Positions 33,974 through 43,655 of a DNA stretch of 64,000 nucleotides are shown here, in pieces. The notes under the pieces are model-generated. The model made no database searches. It saw only the letters and a list, made by a program, of their open reading frames with translations, and was not told the origin of the DNA. The translations under genes were made by a program, and so were the position numbers. The stretch comes from Oligoflexia bacterium. Lineage in GTDB: Bacteria > Bdellovibrionota > Bacteriovoracia > Bacteriovoracales > Bacteriovoracaceae. Each line of letters starts with the position of its first letter. The first letter of the stretch is position 1. The stretch spans positions 62,001 to 126,000 of the forward strand of contig JAAEST010000022.1 of NCBI GenBank assembly GCA_024229115.1, in the 5' to 3' direction.

Positions 33974-35290
33974 CCTTTTCAAGTTAGACTACTTAAAGCT
34001 AAGGCAGGAGAAAGCACTAGCGCCCTAGACTCGCTGGAAGGAATAGAGTTTAGTCGCTTAGCTAGATTTAATACTCCTCTGGATAATACTGAAGCTTATA
34101 ATCTTAATACTGCGGGATGGGGACAAGGTTTACACAACTGCTACTTCTTCCCTAATCCAGTAGTCACTACAGGAAATGGTAGATTGCGCAGAACTTATAA
34201 GCACTCCGGCAAGATGAACCTGGCCGCCCTTTTCTTTCTGCCGATAGATATTGATTTCAACCTCGAAGATGGATTTGGATACGAAGAAGCGATGGAACTC
34301 ATAGATGCCCTTCCCCTAAAGCCCGATGTTATAGTTTACACTGGAAATGGAATACAGATCTACTGGTCTCTTAAGCATCAATATATTTTCCCAAGCTCTA
34401 ACAGGCTTATTTACCCTGATTTAAACTTACAGATTCAAAGTTCATCAAACATAGAGCAAAGGGCAGTGACTCTTTTAAAGACAATTACAAAGCTTGTGAG
34501 AGGTGATCAAGGACCATCTCATGCAGCTCGTGGCATTATGAGAATTCCAGAGACTTATAACTTTAAGATCAAGAATGGTGAACCTCAGGTCACCAAGGGT
34601 CACTATATATATGGTAGTCTCGCAGACTCATATCACTACCCAAAGAACGATCTAGAGGAACTAATTGAGTGCTATTGTCCCGAACATTCAAAAAAGTGCA
34701 ATAGTGCAGTCGACCTGAAGTATAAGGATAACTACACTTATCAATATGAAAAGAGACCTTATCAGGACTTAGAGGGAATTGATGAAGCATTTTCCCTTTT
34801 ATGCAAAAAACTAAACCTAAGCAAAGCTCCAAAAAATATGTTCATTTACTTTAAGCTGCCTTATGGCTATCGCAATCTCTATCGGTATATGGAGCATCGA
34901 GAATCGGATCAGAAGAGCTCGGGACTTTCCCGTCGAGATCTAGAGAAATGGCGAGGTTTTTTCATCGAAAATGGTCTTGTCCAGAGACTCAGTAAGCATG
35001 ATTATAAAAAAAATATCTCAGCATTCTACAAGCAAACTGATAAATTCTATCAATATATTGAACAAATCCCAAAAGTTGACAAGTGTGCCATCGAGCAAGT
35101 AGCCAAGGGAACCTATAGGAAAGGTGAGTCGAATCAAAAAATGTTTGAAGATAAAAATAGATTAAAAGCCCTAGGTATATCAAAAGATCAAGCGAAAATA
35201 ATTATCATAAACAAAATCGAGAGACGAAGTGATAAAAGAAACTATCAAGAATGTATGAGAAGGCTAGATTATCTTACTAAGAACTGGTGA
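33971..35290 (+). CDS. Archaeo-eukaryotic-type primase (RepB-primase-like)
   Basis: 439 residues if the TTG is used. The N-terminal half has AEP hallmarks: FFLPIDIDFNLEDG (metal-binding DxD-type), VIVYTGNGIQIYWSL (the GxGxH-like loop, with Gln in place of His), and GDQGPSHAARGIMRIPETYNFK (third motif with an RxPxTxN end). The C-terminal half is helical with HRESDQKSSGLSRRDLEKWRGFF, a possible DNA-binding domain, and a basic end. Such proteins prime plasmid or phage replication; no helicase is adjacent. The true start is uncertain because there is no ATG before about residue 81. Confidence 0.6.
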   Translation: MPFQVRLLKAKAGESTSALDSLEGIEFSRLARFNTPLDNTEAYNLNTAGWGQGLHNCYFFPNPVVTTGNGRLRRTYKHSGKMNLAALFFLPIDIDFNLEDGFGYEEAMELIDALPLKPDVIVYTGNGIQIYWSLKHQYIFPSSNRLIYPDLNLQIQSSSNIEQRAVTLLKTITKLVRGDQGPSHAARGIMRIPETYNFKIKNGEPQVTKGHYIYGSLADSYHYPKNDLEELIECYCPEHSKKCNSAVDLKYKDNYTYQYEKRPYQDLEGIDEAFSLLCKKLNLSKAPKNMFIYFKLPYGYRNLYRYMEHRESDQKSSGLSRRDLEKWRGFFIENGLVQRLSKHDYKKNISAFYKQTDKFYQYIEQIPKVDKCAIEQVAKGTYRKGESNQKMFEDKNRLKALGISKDQAKIIIINKIERRSDKRNYQECMRRLDYLTKNW

Positions 35291-35356
35291 TAGTGAGAAG
35301 GCGCATAATAATATAAAAAGTACAAAAAGAGGGTTGCAACATTGCAAGTGCAATTC

Positions 35357-35698
35357 TTAAGACAAAAGCAACAAGAAGATAGTCAGCAAAGCAGGAGCGG
35401 ACTGAACAAAAATAATCCTTTTTGTTGCTGTTATTCCACCATATAAGCCAGCAATAAAAACACAAACCAAAAAGAACAGTTTAAATTCATAATTGTTTTG
35501 TATAATTCCGTACAATAGTCCGAAGGCTAAAAAACCATTATAAAGACCCATATTTGCTGCCAAGGCCTTCGAAGTTTCTGCCTGTTCTCGGGACATATTA
35601 AAAATCTTTAATGTCCTCTCCTTGGTCCAAAGAAACATCTCCATAAACATAATATAAAAATGAAGTAGTGAAATAAGTCCAATAAGAAAATTAGTCAT
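35357..35698 (-). CDS. DUF1304 membrane protein
   Basis: 113 residues with four predicted membrane segments. FYIMFMEMFLWTKERTLKIF and ALAANMGLYNGFLAFGLLYG are the DUF1304 signature. Function unknown; usually a lone, small inner-membrane protein. It is downstream of and convergent with the primase-like gene. Confidence 0.85.
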   Translation of the reverse strand: MTNFLIGLISLLHFYIMFMEMFLWTKERTLKIFNMSREQAETSKALAANMGLYNGFLAFGLLYGIIQNNYEFKLFFLVCVFIAGLYGGITATKRIIFVQSAPALLTIFLLLLS

Positions 35699-35759
35699 AA
35701 GCCCTCACGCTAAATCATTTTATTTTAATTAGATACAAAAACTATAGCCTTTAGTATAT

Positions 35760-37955
35760 CTAAAACTGAATCCCTACCAGCAAAGAAAACAGACCATCTC
35801 TTTGTGAAGAAAAATATTTCTTAAAAGCTTTTTGATAAATCATTTTCAATCCAATTGAGTCTAATATACTAAAATCAAGCCCGAACTGATGAACGGCTGA
35901 ACTACATTGTGAAAAAGTGGATTCCAGACTAGCGTCTCTTTTGCAACTTCCTGTCTTAAAGCCCTGTTCACTGGAAAATTGGAATCCTAGTCGATAAATG
36001 ATTCCAATTTGGAATGCTTTGTAGGTCCAAAAGCTAGGCTCAATTATTCCACCAACAAATGGTGTAATACCAATTCCTTTTCTGTTCTCATAAAAAATAT
36101 TATCGATGTCATTTATGTTTACCCCAAGATTAATTTTATAGTAAGACTTTAAAAATGGTGTTTGCAAAAGTCCTACCTTGTAACCAGCTTCAAAAGAATT
36201 TGAGCCAATATATATTGCTCTTCCCCAGTCTCTTGGAGTATAAATAATAAAATTGAGTAATGCTGAGGATGCCTGGTTTAGTACTAGTCTGTCTTGCGCA
36301 GGTTGTTTAGCGATACTCCTATTAAGGGCATCCTTAATTTTCTTCTTTATTGCATAAACTCCTAAGTTTGATTCAGTTGGGGATAGGCCTAAATCCCTAA
36401 AATAAAACTTCGCATTCGATAAGTAACTAATAATATAGTTAAACTCTGAAGAACTCTTGGAGCGAGAATAATCAACCCAATTTGGAAAAAAATCCTTAGG
36501 GTTGCCTCCATTTTGAGCGTGAATACAGAATTTATTTTCAGTACTTACGTTCTTGCTACGTGAATCTGAACAGCTTAAATACAATCGACTAAGAGAATAA
36601 CCAAAAAGAACCTTTTGGTTATATTCAATGTCTTTTGACTTCTGACATTGTGAAAGAACTTTCTCCTCTCCTTTAAACACACCCCGCAAACATGCCAATA
36701 ACTTCCACTCAGTATTAATTCTATTGAATTCTTTATTAAGTACTGGGCTTTTTTGATTCATCATCGTCTCAAGAAACAGTACGGCGTCCAGCATTCCTAC
36801 ATAGAAATCAAATACTCTTATATCTTTTTCAAAGAAACCAAAGAACCCTTCCATCGGGCTACTAGCTAAGGGAAGGTTACCTTTAATAATATTGACCTTT
36901 TTTAAAATATTAGAGTGCTGCCCTAGGAACTCTGAAACTTTCGAGCTCCTAGAAAAACTTATGAAATTTCTAGAAAAGCCTAGCGCCTCTTTGATCAGCC
37001 CCTCCTTACGCTCTTCTTCATTATTCAAGCTTTGAAGCGGGAAGTTTTTTTCGTCTGGGTCGAAGTAGTAATAGTTCGTTTCCTCAGCCTTGCCCAAAGA
37101 TTTGGCGATTTTATAAGAAAGATCGAGCGGGCCATTATTAAAAACCCCACCATCAACAAACTCGTCAACCCTTAGGTTTTGCTGAGCACATTTTCCATTA
37201 TGAGGAGGTACTGAAATACAGTGCTCTAGTTTTGTCGATTGAAAGGCAACAGGAAAACTCGAAGATGCCATAAGAATATTTTTAATAATTTGGAAATTTT
37301 TCCCTGGCATCTCATTATCAAAAGGCAGAGTCATTTGGGTAGCTGATTTGTCGTAAATGTAGTTCATAACTGAAGGTTCTAGCCCATTCCCCCTACCGGT
37401 AATAGTTAAAACAGCATTTTCGGAAAACCTAGAATAATCATCTAAAGAATCTAGATCTAATTTGAGCCTCTCTTTTCGAGTGAGAGATACCCCGAAATAA
37501 ACCTTGCAGCCTTTTCGAAGACCTCTCCTCCATGAATGCTCAATAGTCTCAAATAATTTCACCAGTCCTTGCCTTTTTAAAAGGCTGGACGCCTTTTTCT
37601 CATTATCTAGCATTAATTTATCAATCCCCAACGGAATCCAAGTTTTCCAAAACAATGAATCCTTTATGTCTGGAGACTCCGAACACTCTTCTAAAGAGGC
37701 AAGAAATGAATTAATTGCCCCTGCAGAGGCACCTGTAAGAATCTTACGATGAGAATCAGGAGTGACTTGTCCAAATTTTAGAATGTAATACAAATAACCC
37801 GCTTCATAAGCACCTAATGAAACTCCCCCTGTTGTTGTAAGAGAAGAAGAGTCTGCGGAAGCCCTAGTAGCAAAAGAAACTGAAAACAAGATTAAGACAG
37901 TACTAAAAAAGAACTTAAATTTATTACCTAATACAAACATTGAGAGAGTATGCAT
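35760..37955 (-). CDS. Patatin-like phospholipase with C-terminal beta-rich domain
   Basis: 731 residues. Signal peptide (about 1-34), then the patatin core: oxyanion loop GGVSLGAYEAG (43-53), nucleophile Ser77 in GASAG, catalytic Asp in DEFVDGGVFNNG near 268. From about 545 the chain is made of amphipathic strands with aromatic girdles and ends in VGIQF, as outer-membrane barrels do. The layout resembles type Vd (PlpD-like) autotransporters, in which a patatin is passed through its own barrel, but a POTRA domain is not evident. It is divergent from the TolC-RND operon. Confidence 0.8.
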   Translation of the reverse strand: MHTLSMFVLGNKFKFFFSTVLILFSVSFATRASADSSSLTTTGGVSLGAYEAGYLYYILKFGQVTPDSHRKILTGASAGAINSFLASLEECSESPDIKDSLFWKTWIPLGIDKLMLDNEKKASSLLKRQGLVKLFETIEHSWRRGLRKGCKVYFGVSLTRKERLKLDLDSLDDYSRFSENAVLTITGRGNGLEPSVMNYIYDKSATQMTLPFDNEMPGKNFQIIKNILMASSSFPVAFQSTKLEHCISVPPHNGKCAQQNLRVDEFVDGGVFNNGPLDLSYKIAKSLGKAEETNYYYFDPDEKNFPLQSLNNEEERKEGLIKEALGFSRNFISFSRSSKVSEFLGQHSNILKKVNIIKGNLPLASSPMEGFFGFFEKDIRVFDFYVGMLDAVLFLETMMNQKSPVLNKEFNRINTEWKLLACLRGVFKGEEKVLSQCQKSKDIEYNQKVLFGYSLSRLYLSCSDSRSKNVSTENKFCIHAQNGGNPKDFFPNWVDYSRSKSSSEFNYIISYLSNAKFYFRDLGLSPTESNLGVYAIKKKIKDALNRSIAKQPAQDRLVLNQASSALLNFIIYTPRDWGRAIYIGSNSFEAGYKVGLLQTPFLKSYYKINLGVNINDIDNIFYENRKGIGITPFVGGIIEPSFWTYKAFQIGIIYRLGFQFSSEQGFKTGSCKRDASLESTFSQCSSAVHQFGLDFSILDSIGLKMIYQKAFKKYFSSQRDGLFSLLVGIQF

Positions 37956-38096
37956 TATTTATGATTACTAATGAAGCCAAGCGCCTAAAAAAACCTATCA
38001 AAATGGTGTGGTGCTCGATGACACACAAAGCAAAGCACTAGATAATAAAAAGACTTCTAAATTCACACTTTCGACGTAAACCGTAAAGAGGAAATA

Positions 38097-39539
38097 ATGA
38101 AAGCTTTACTCATAATTCTTTTGGTCAATTTTCCATATGACACCTACTCCAAAGAGACATTCTCCCTTAGTGAAAAAAGTATTTTAGGATTGCTAGAAAA
38201 CTCCCCAGAAACATCGAGACTCGAATCGGAGCTACTTTTCTCAAAGGCCGAATTTAATAGAGCAAGTGATCGGTTCCAATATACTGTTGATGCCAATGCA
38301 AAGAAAGAACGCTCTCAACAAGATGCGATAATTCCTAATTTCCCTCCAACCTCTAAAGCTTCAACATGGAGCGCGACCCTTAATAAGACCACTAAATACG
38401 GTATGAATTTTGGTGTCGGGTATGCTTCGCAACGGCAATCGAACAACTTTCTAGCCGATGCCTCAACAAGACAATTCGTTGGAAAAATAAGCGTTGATCT
38501 TTTTAGAGACTTTTTGGGTCGAAGCTCAAACTCTCAATTAAAAAGTGCTAAATTAAACTACGAGGTTGCAAAAATTCAAAGAAAGTTGGGTCAAAAGGCA
38601 CTTGAGTTCAGAGTTCGCTCGATTTACTGGAACTATATTGCAGCAAAGGAATCCAGAGATTTTGCACAAAAAATGTATAAGTCATCCAAAGATCAGCTCA
38701 AGCTTATTAAGCGCAAAAAACGCAGTGACGTAGCTGATGATGGAGATATAGCTCGATTTGCCTCACTAGTGAGTGAAAGACAAGCCCAAAGCTTGCAGTT
38801 TGAGGGACTCCTTAGACAATACGAAGCAGAGCTTGGACAAATTTTTCCAAGCTTAGTCGGTAAAGAAATAAACATTGCTCCTTACAGTAAAGAATTGATG
38901 TTGAATCAAATCTACCAATGTCTTTCAGTCGTCGGAAAAGGAAACCAGTATGATAAAAAACACACTCTCTTTGATGAGTTATTCGATCACAAAAGAAAAA
39001 GGCTTCAAGAGCAAAAAAGGCTACTTTCTGCCTATTCAGATGTCGATGTCAGGCTTGAGGGTCAAGTTGGCTTGATTGGAGCTGGCGTCGGTGAAGGTAA
39101 TGCACACTCTAACCTAACAGATGAAAAAAATACTTTTAACTCTGTTGGACTAACTATAAGTATTCCAATTGACGGTAAACGTAAGACCACCGAAAAGACC
39201 CAGCTTCAACTGGCAAAGGCGCAAGTTGACGCCGAAGTTAGAGGCCAAGAATCTAACCTCGAATCTCTTCATAGTATTCTTGCCGAGAATATCAAACTTA
39301 TTAAAGAAATTATTCAGACGAGATCGATCAATGACAATCATCTTGAAAAAGCTCTTAAAGATTCAAGAAAAAAGTTTAGACAAGCCCGAATCACTTCACA
39401 GCAGCTAGTCCAGGAAGAGGATCGATATTTATCAAATGCGATTCAACTCATCAGCACACAAAGAGATATTCTTCTTTTTATGTTTGATTACCTCTCTCTA
39501 TTTACTGAAGCACCATGCGAGCTCAAGGATGTTAAATAA
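38097..39539 (+). CDS. TolC-family outer-membrane efflux protein
   Basis: 480 residues. Signal peptide (about 1-18), followed by two OEP repeats with long coiled-coil helices (QRKLGQKALEFRVRSIYWNYIAAKESRDFAQ; later KRLQEQKRLLSAYSDVDVRLEGQVGL). It forms the trimeric tunnel in the outer membrane for the adjacent RND pump. GAGGAAA precedes the ATG. Its stop overlaps the RND start (TAATG). Confidence 0.85.
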   Translation: MKALLIILLVNFPYDTYSKETFSLSEKSILGLLENSPETSRLESELLFSKAEFNRASDRFQYTVDANAKKERSQQDAIIPNFPPTSKASTWSATLNKTTKYGMNFGVGYASQRQSNNFLADASTRQFVGKISVDLFRDFLGRSSNSQLKSAKLNYEVAKIQRKLGQKALEFRVRSIYWNYIAAKESRDFAQKMYKSSKDQLKLIKRKKRSDVADDGDIARFASLVSERQAQSLQFEGLLRQYEAELGQIFPSLVGKEINIAPYSKELMLNQIYQCLSVVGKGNQYDKKHTLFDELFDHKRKRLQEQKRLLSAYSDVDVRLEGQVGLIGAGVGEGNAHSNLTDEKNTFNSVGLTISIPIDGKRKTTEKTQLQLAKAQVDAEVRGQESNLESLHSILAENIKLIKEIIQTRSINDNHLEKALKDSRKKFRQARITSQQLVQEEDRYLSNAIQLISTQRDILLFMFDYLSLFTEAPCELKDVK

Positions 39540-42500
39540 TGAAATCTGCAGTTAGTTTTTTTGTCGAGAATTATAAACTCACGCTTATCCTCTCTCTTTT
39601 TCTTATGCTCTATGGATTTATGGGGTTAAGTAATATGAACGCGGAGAAGTTCCCTGCGGTCAGCCTAGCAACCGCAACGATCGTTACGACTTATGGCGGA
39701 GCATCTGCAGATGATATTGAAACCAAGATCACTAAACCTATTGAGGATGAAATTAAAGGCGTTGTTGGGATTAAAGATGTTTCAAGTGTTAGCATGTCAG
39801 GTCTTAGCAGCATTACGGTACGCGTGGACATGGATAACTATAACGTCACCGAGGTTATGGATGAAATTCAAAAAAAGGTTGACGGGACTCCCGGATTACC
39901 AATTGACCTAGAGGACAAGCCCAACTTCACAGAAATAAACTCGGAAGAAATGCCCGTTTTTGAAATTGCTGTTTTGGGTCCAAATGACAAACGACAAAGA
40001 GATAAGGTTGCTGAAGATATTCAGGAACTTTTAGAAGACATTGAAGAGGTGAAACAAGTAACATTAAAAGGTAACGCCGATAGGGAGTTTAATATCAAGC
40101 TTGATGTTAAACGCATGGATCAAAATTATATTTCTGTCAGCGAGGTTATCAATAAAATTGCCACTCGAAATGTTAATGTGCCAGGAGGGAAGCTTAAAAA
40201 AGAAAAAGATGAAGCTCTTTTAAGGGTGGAAGGAAAAATTAAAAATGTCGATGATCTTAAAAACTTTATGATTAGATCTAACTTTGAAGGTAGTGAGGTA
40301 CTCTTAAAGGATATTTCGACTGTTATTGACGGTGAAGAAGAGCGTAGAATAAAAACACTCTACAACGGGAAGCCCGCAACGATTGTCACGGTTGTAAAGA
40401 AGGGCGGTCAGGACGTCATCAAACTTGTCTCCCAAATTAAAGAAAGACTTGCATCTTTTGAAAAAGAGAAATCAGAAGATAAGGTCACATTAAATATCAT
40501 TTTAGATGAATCGATTGAAGTCCAAAATAAAGTTGATGTTCTAGCATCAAATGCTGTAACAGGTCTCGTATTAGTTATTATCTTTCTTTTCATTTTCCTC
40601 CCCTGGAAGATTGGGGTTGCTGCGAGTATCTCCCTGCCATTAGCAACTATGGCAACATTTGGAATTATGCCTTATTTTGGTCTAAATTTAGACTCGATCA
40701 CGATCCTTGCCCTGATCATTTCTATCGGAATGCTCGTCGACAACAGTGTTGTTATCAGTGAAACCTACACAAGATATTTAAATGATGGACTCAAGCCAAA
40801 AGAGGCTGCAAAACGCTCCGTCACTGAATTATGGGGGCCAATTACTGCTTCTGCCTTTACCACAATTGCTGCTTTTTTACCTATGATGGCAACCAAAGGG
40901 GTAATGGGGGCATTTATTACAAGTATACCTATCGTTGTTACTGCTTCACTTCTTTTCAGTTTAGCGGAAAGCTTTTTCTTGCTTCCAATGCGACTAACTA
41001 CAATTGCCAAAAAAGTTAAAATTGAGGATCAAGAGAAAGTTGGGTTTTATAAAAAGTTTGAAATCTACTTTGGTAAGTTCATTGGCTGGTGCGTAAGAAA
41101 TCGCTATCTGGGCGCGCTTGGCTTTGTTGCAGTTTTTGGAATAAGCCTCTTCTTCCTAACTGTGATGAATAAATTTATCTTATTTCCTGCAGAAGAGACA
41201 GAAGTTTATATTGCAAGATTTGAAAGTCCAAGCGGTACAACACTCGACCATACAGACAAACTCGCAACCCAACTTTCTAATGAAGTTATTAAAAAACTTG
41301 GCGACAAACTTGATTATGTTCTCTCCACAGTAGGAGAGCAGAGAAACAGTGCTGATGATCCCAAGGGCGGAGATGGTGATACTTTTGGTCTTTTAAAGAT
41401 TAATGTTAATGATGAAACCAAATTTAATGTTCCCTATACTGAGATTTTACAAGAGTTAAGAGAAATTAAAGCTCCTTATTTACACAAATTAAGCTTTGAA
41501 GAGTTGATCAATGGACCTCCTGTAGGTTCAGCGATTGAAGCAAAATTTAGATCAAACAACGCTGAAAGATTGAATCAAATGATTCAATTAGTACTAAGTG
41601 ATATGAAAAAAACTGACGGCATTACAGATTTAAAAATTGATGATGTTATTGGAGAAGACGAAATCTTTGTAAATATTGATTTCCGCCAAGCTGACAGAGT
41701 TGGATTAAACACCCAGCAAATTGGTGACACGATCAGAGCAGCCGTTTCTGGAAGTATCATTTCACAAGTTACTCTAGCGAACAAGGATGTAGATCTAAAA
41801 GTACGTTTCGAAAAAAATTATCGAAAAGACATAAATTCTTTATTGAATCTTAAAATACTAAATAACCAAGGAAAACTGGTACGACTCGGAAAAGTTGCAA
41901 GTTTTAAAAGAAAGCAAGGGACTCCTCAAATTAAAAGATTTAAAAACAAGAGAGCAAGAACGATTACGGGCAATGTAAACGTTGATGTCATCACCTCAGA
42001 CAAGGCAAACAATATTCTTTTGAAGTCATTTGAAAAGCATAGAGATACTGTAAAAGGTGTTTCTCTTTACCAAGGTGGGGCAGCTGAGAGTACTGCTGAA
42101 TCAATGGAAAGTTTAGCAAATGCAGGGCTCATCGCGATGGTAGGAATCTTTGCACTTTTAGTTTTCATTTTTAATAGCTTTCTAAAGCCATTTATTATTC
42201 TAACAACCATTCCTTTAGGGCTTTTTGGATTTGCAATTTCATTTTATTTACACGATCGCCCAGTAAGCTTCTTGGCACTTATAGGTGTTATTGGATTAGC
42301 GGGAATTATTGTAAACTCGGGCATCGTCTTAATCAGCTATATTGACCAGCTTTTAAAAGAAGGTAGCAAAGATATTAATGAGATTTTGGTTGATGCTGCG
42401 GTTACCAGGTTTAGACCTGTTCTTGTGACTTCACTCACAACAATTAGCGGACTGTTCCCTACCGCCTATGCTGTCGGCGGGTCCGATTCAATGCTTATAC

Positions 42501-42637
42501 CAATGACAATGGCGATGGCGTGGGGTCTCACGACCGGGACGATAATGACTTTGATATGGATTCCATGCGCCTATGGAATTCTAATGGACATACTGAGCTT
42601 TTTCTCAAGATTATTTCATAAAACGGAAACTGCTTAA
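39539..42637 (+). CDS. RND efflux pump permease (HAE1/AcrB family)
   Basis: 1032 residues, full length, 12 TM segments with two large periplasmic loops. TM4 has GMLVDNSVVISE, where the Asp matches the proton-relay Asp407 of AcrB and the second position is Asn instead of Asp408. The C-terminal half has GLAGIIVNSGIVLISYID. It is translationally coupled to a TolC-family gene on one side and to a K+ channel gene on the other. No membrane-fusion (HlyD/AcrA) gene lies in the operon, so the adaptor is encoded elsewhere or not used. Substrates unknown. Confidence 0.92.
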   Translation: MKSAVSFFVENYKLTLILSLFLMLYGFMGLSNMNAEKFPAVSLATATIVTTYGGASADDIETKITKPIEDEIKGVVGIKDVSSVSMSGLSSITVRVDMDNYNVTEVMDEIQKKVDGTPGLPIDLEDKPNFTEINSEEMPVFEIAVLGPNDKRQRDKVAEDIQELLEDIEEVKQVTLKGNADREFNIKLDVKRMDQNYISVSEVINKIATRNVNVPGGKLKKEKDEALLRVEGKIKNVDDLKNFMIRSNFEGSEVLLKDISTVIDGEEERRIKTLYNGKPATIVTVVKKGGQDVIKLVSQIKERLASFEKEKSEDKVTLNIILDESIEVQNKVDVLASNAVTGLVLVIIFLFIFLPWKIGVAASISLPLATMATFGIMPYFGLNLDSITILALIISIGMLVDNSVVISETYTRYLNDGLKPKEAAKRSVTELWGPITASAFTTIAAFLPMMATKGVMGAFITSIPIVVTASLLFSLAESFFLLPMRLTTIAKKVKIEDQEKVGFYKKFEIYFGKFIGWCVRNRYLGALGFVAVFGISLFFLTVMNKFILFPAEETEVYIARFESPSGTTLDHTDKLATQLSNEVIKKLGDKLDYVLSTVGEQRNSADDPKGGDGDTFGLLKINVNDETKFNVPYTEILQELREIKAPYLHKLSFEELINGPPVGSAIEAKFRSNNAERLNQMIQLVLSDMKKTDGITDLKIDDVIGEDEIFVNIDFRQADRVGLNTQQIGDTIRAAVSGSIISQVTLANKDVDLKVRFEKNYRKDINSLLNLKILNNQGKLVRLGKVASFKRKQGTPQIKRFKNKRARTITGNVNVDVITSDKANNILLKSFEKHRDTVKGVSLYQGGAAESTAESMESLANAGLIAMVGIFALLVFIFNSFLKPFIILTTIPLGLFGFAISFYLHDRPVSFLALIGVIGLAGIIVNSGIVLISYIDQLLKEGSKDINEILVDAAVTRFRPVLVTSLTTISGLFPTAYAVGGSDSMLIPMTMAMAWGLTTGTIMTLIWIPCAYGILMDILSFFSRLFHKTETA

Positions 42638-43006
42638 ATGCAATTTTCTATTGATTTTGGACAAGCTTTTTTAATTCTTTTTTGGGAGGGCTTACCATTT
42701 TTCACTTTTTTATCAATGCCTATACTTATAATGGGGCAAATCGTTGGTAGAATTGAAAAATGGACTCCTTTTGACTCTTTTTATTGGTCTGTCATTACTG
42801 CGACAACAGTAGGTTATGGAGATTTTCGACCCCAAAAAGGAATTTCCAAATTGCTCAGCTTAGGAATTATCGGATCAGGAATTGTGATTACAGGCTTTAT
42901 TGTTATGCTCTCCGTTAGATCAGCAACTATGGTCACAGAAATAAAATATGGAGCAAAAGATAGACAAAACAGATTACTGGAAAAAGTTGAGTCTGTAATA
43001 AGGTAG
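42638..43006 (+). CDS. Two-TM potassium-channel protein
   Basis: 122 residues: TM1 (about 8-36), pore helix with the selectivity filter TTVGYGDF (56-63), TM2 (about 72-98), and a short basic/acidic tail without an RCK domain. This is the KcsA-like minimal K+ channel layout; four subunits would form a pore in the inner membrane. It starts at the base after the RND stop codon, so it is translated with the pump. Regulation must come from voltage, pH or partner contact because no ligand domain is present. Confidence 0.9.
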   Translation: MQFSIDFGQAFLILFWEGLPFFTFLSMPILIMGQIVGRIEKWTPFDSFYWSVITATTVGYGDFRPQKGISKLLSLGIIGSGIVITGFIVMLSVRSATMVTEIKYGAKDRQNRLLEKVESVIR

Positions 43007-43409
43007 CTTGTTTTTCGTTCTTTAAATTTTGATCCGTAAGAATATCTGACTCAACCTTAAAAAGGTTACTTTCGATTAAACAGTGTTCTCTCTGGATTTC
43101 ATTAAATAATCTCTACAAATAATCGCCCGTCGCTAAAAAATTTTGCCTCATAATTACTAAAGACATTTGCGCTTTACAATCAGTCTCAATTAAAGAAAAA
43201 GCCTTACTCTTGAAACTTCTTCAAATTTTCCAGTGAATCTCCTTCCCAAACGACCTCTTTCCCCAAGCCTTCTCTCCTAAAATAACATAATTATACATTT
43301 TTTTGTATACTTTTTTTCGTATATTCTATTATTCAAAAATTTTAAGGACTTACATTAAAAAGAGCTGATAAAGATTACAATTTTAAATCTGAATTATTTC
43401 TTTTATGAA

Positions 43410-43427
43410 TTCCGCTCTAGAGCGGAA
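43410..43427. repeat. GC-rich palindrome, copy 1
   Basis: TTCCGCTCTAGAGCGGAA, perfectly self-complementary over 18 bases. The core CCGCTCTAGAGCGG recurs at 44249-44262. The two copies flank the barrel gene at 43656-44216 and lie downstream of the pseudogene and of its intact paralogue, respectively. Confidence 0.7.
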
Positions 43428-43479
43428 GTTCGCTGTTATTGTCTACGCTCCAGGAGCGCTGTATTTTCTTAACTCATTA

Positions 43480-43600
43480 TCTTTTTTCAAAATACTTTCA
43501 ATTCGTTGATAGATCTATTTCGATACTGCTTTATCATTCTCGCTAAGAATATTGATCATCAAATACAACTAAAATAATAAATTTTCTTTATTTTTGATGA
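43480..43600 (-). pseudogene. Decayed paralogue of the DUF3015-like gene
   Basis: On the minus strand this reads NILSENDKAVSK-stop-IYQRIESILKK, which matches YIFGKNGEASAQQAYERIENILNN at the end of the gene at 44426-44872. A TAG interrupts it, and similarity fades upstream near 43600. The DNA match is visible too (TTCAAAATA-TTTTCAATTCGTT). It is a degenerate fragment. Confidence 0.65.
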
Positions 43601-43655
43601 AAAGCTATTCTTACCATAAAATATACTTATATTTAGTTATTATCAGGAATAGTAA

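Larger units (their letters stand above)
43007..43655. other. 649-base intergenic region
   Basis: No intact gene. It holds the palindrome at 43410-43427, a second hairpin CGCTCC/GGAGCG at 43446-43458, and a decayed copy of a DUF3015-like gene (minus strand). The first 370 bases show only AT-rich sequence with no feature that I can support. Confidence 0.6.

Noticed and set aside
43007-43400. Short ORFs and AT-rich runs in the long intergenic region
   Set aside because: No ribosome site, no family match and no codon pattern; only the pseudogene and palindromes are supported.
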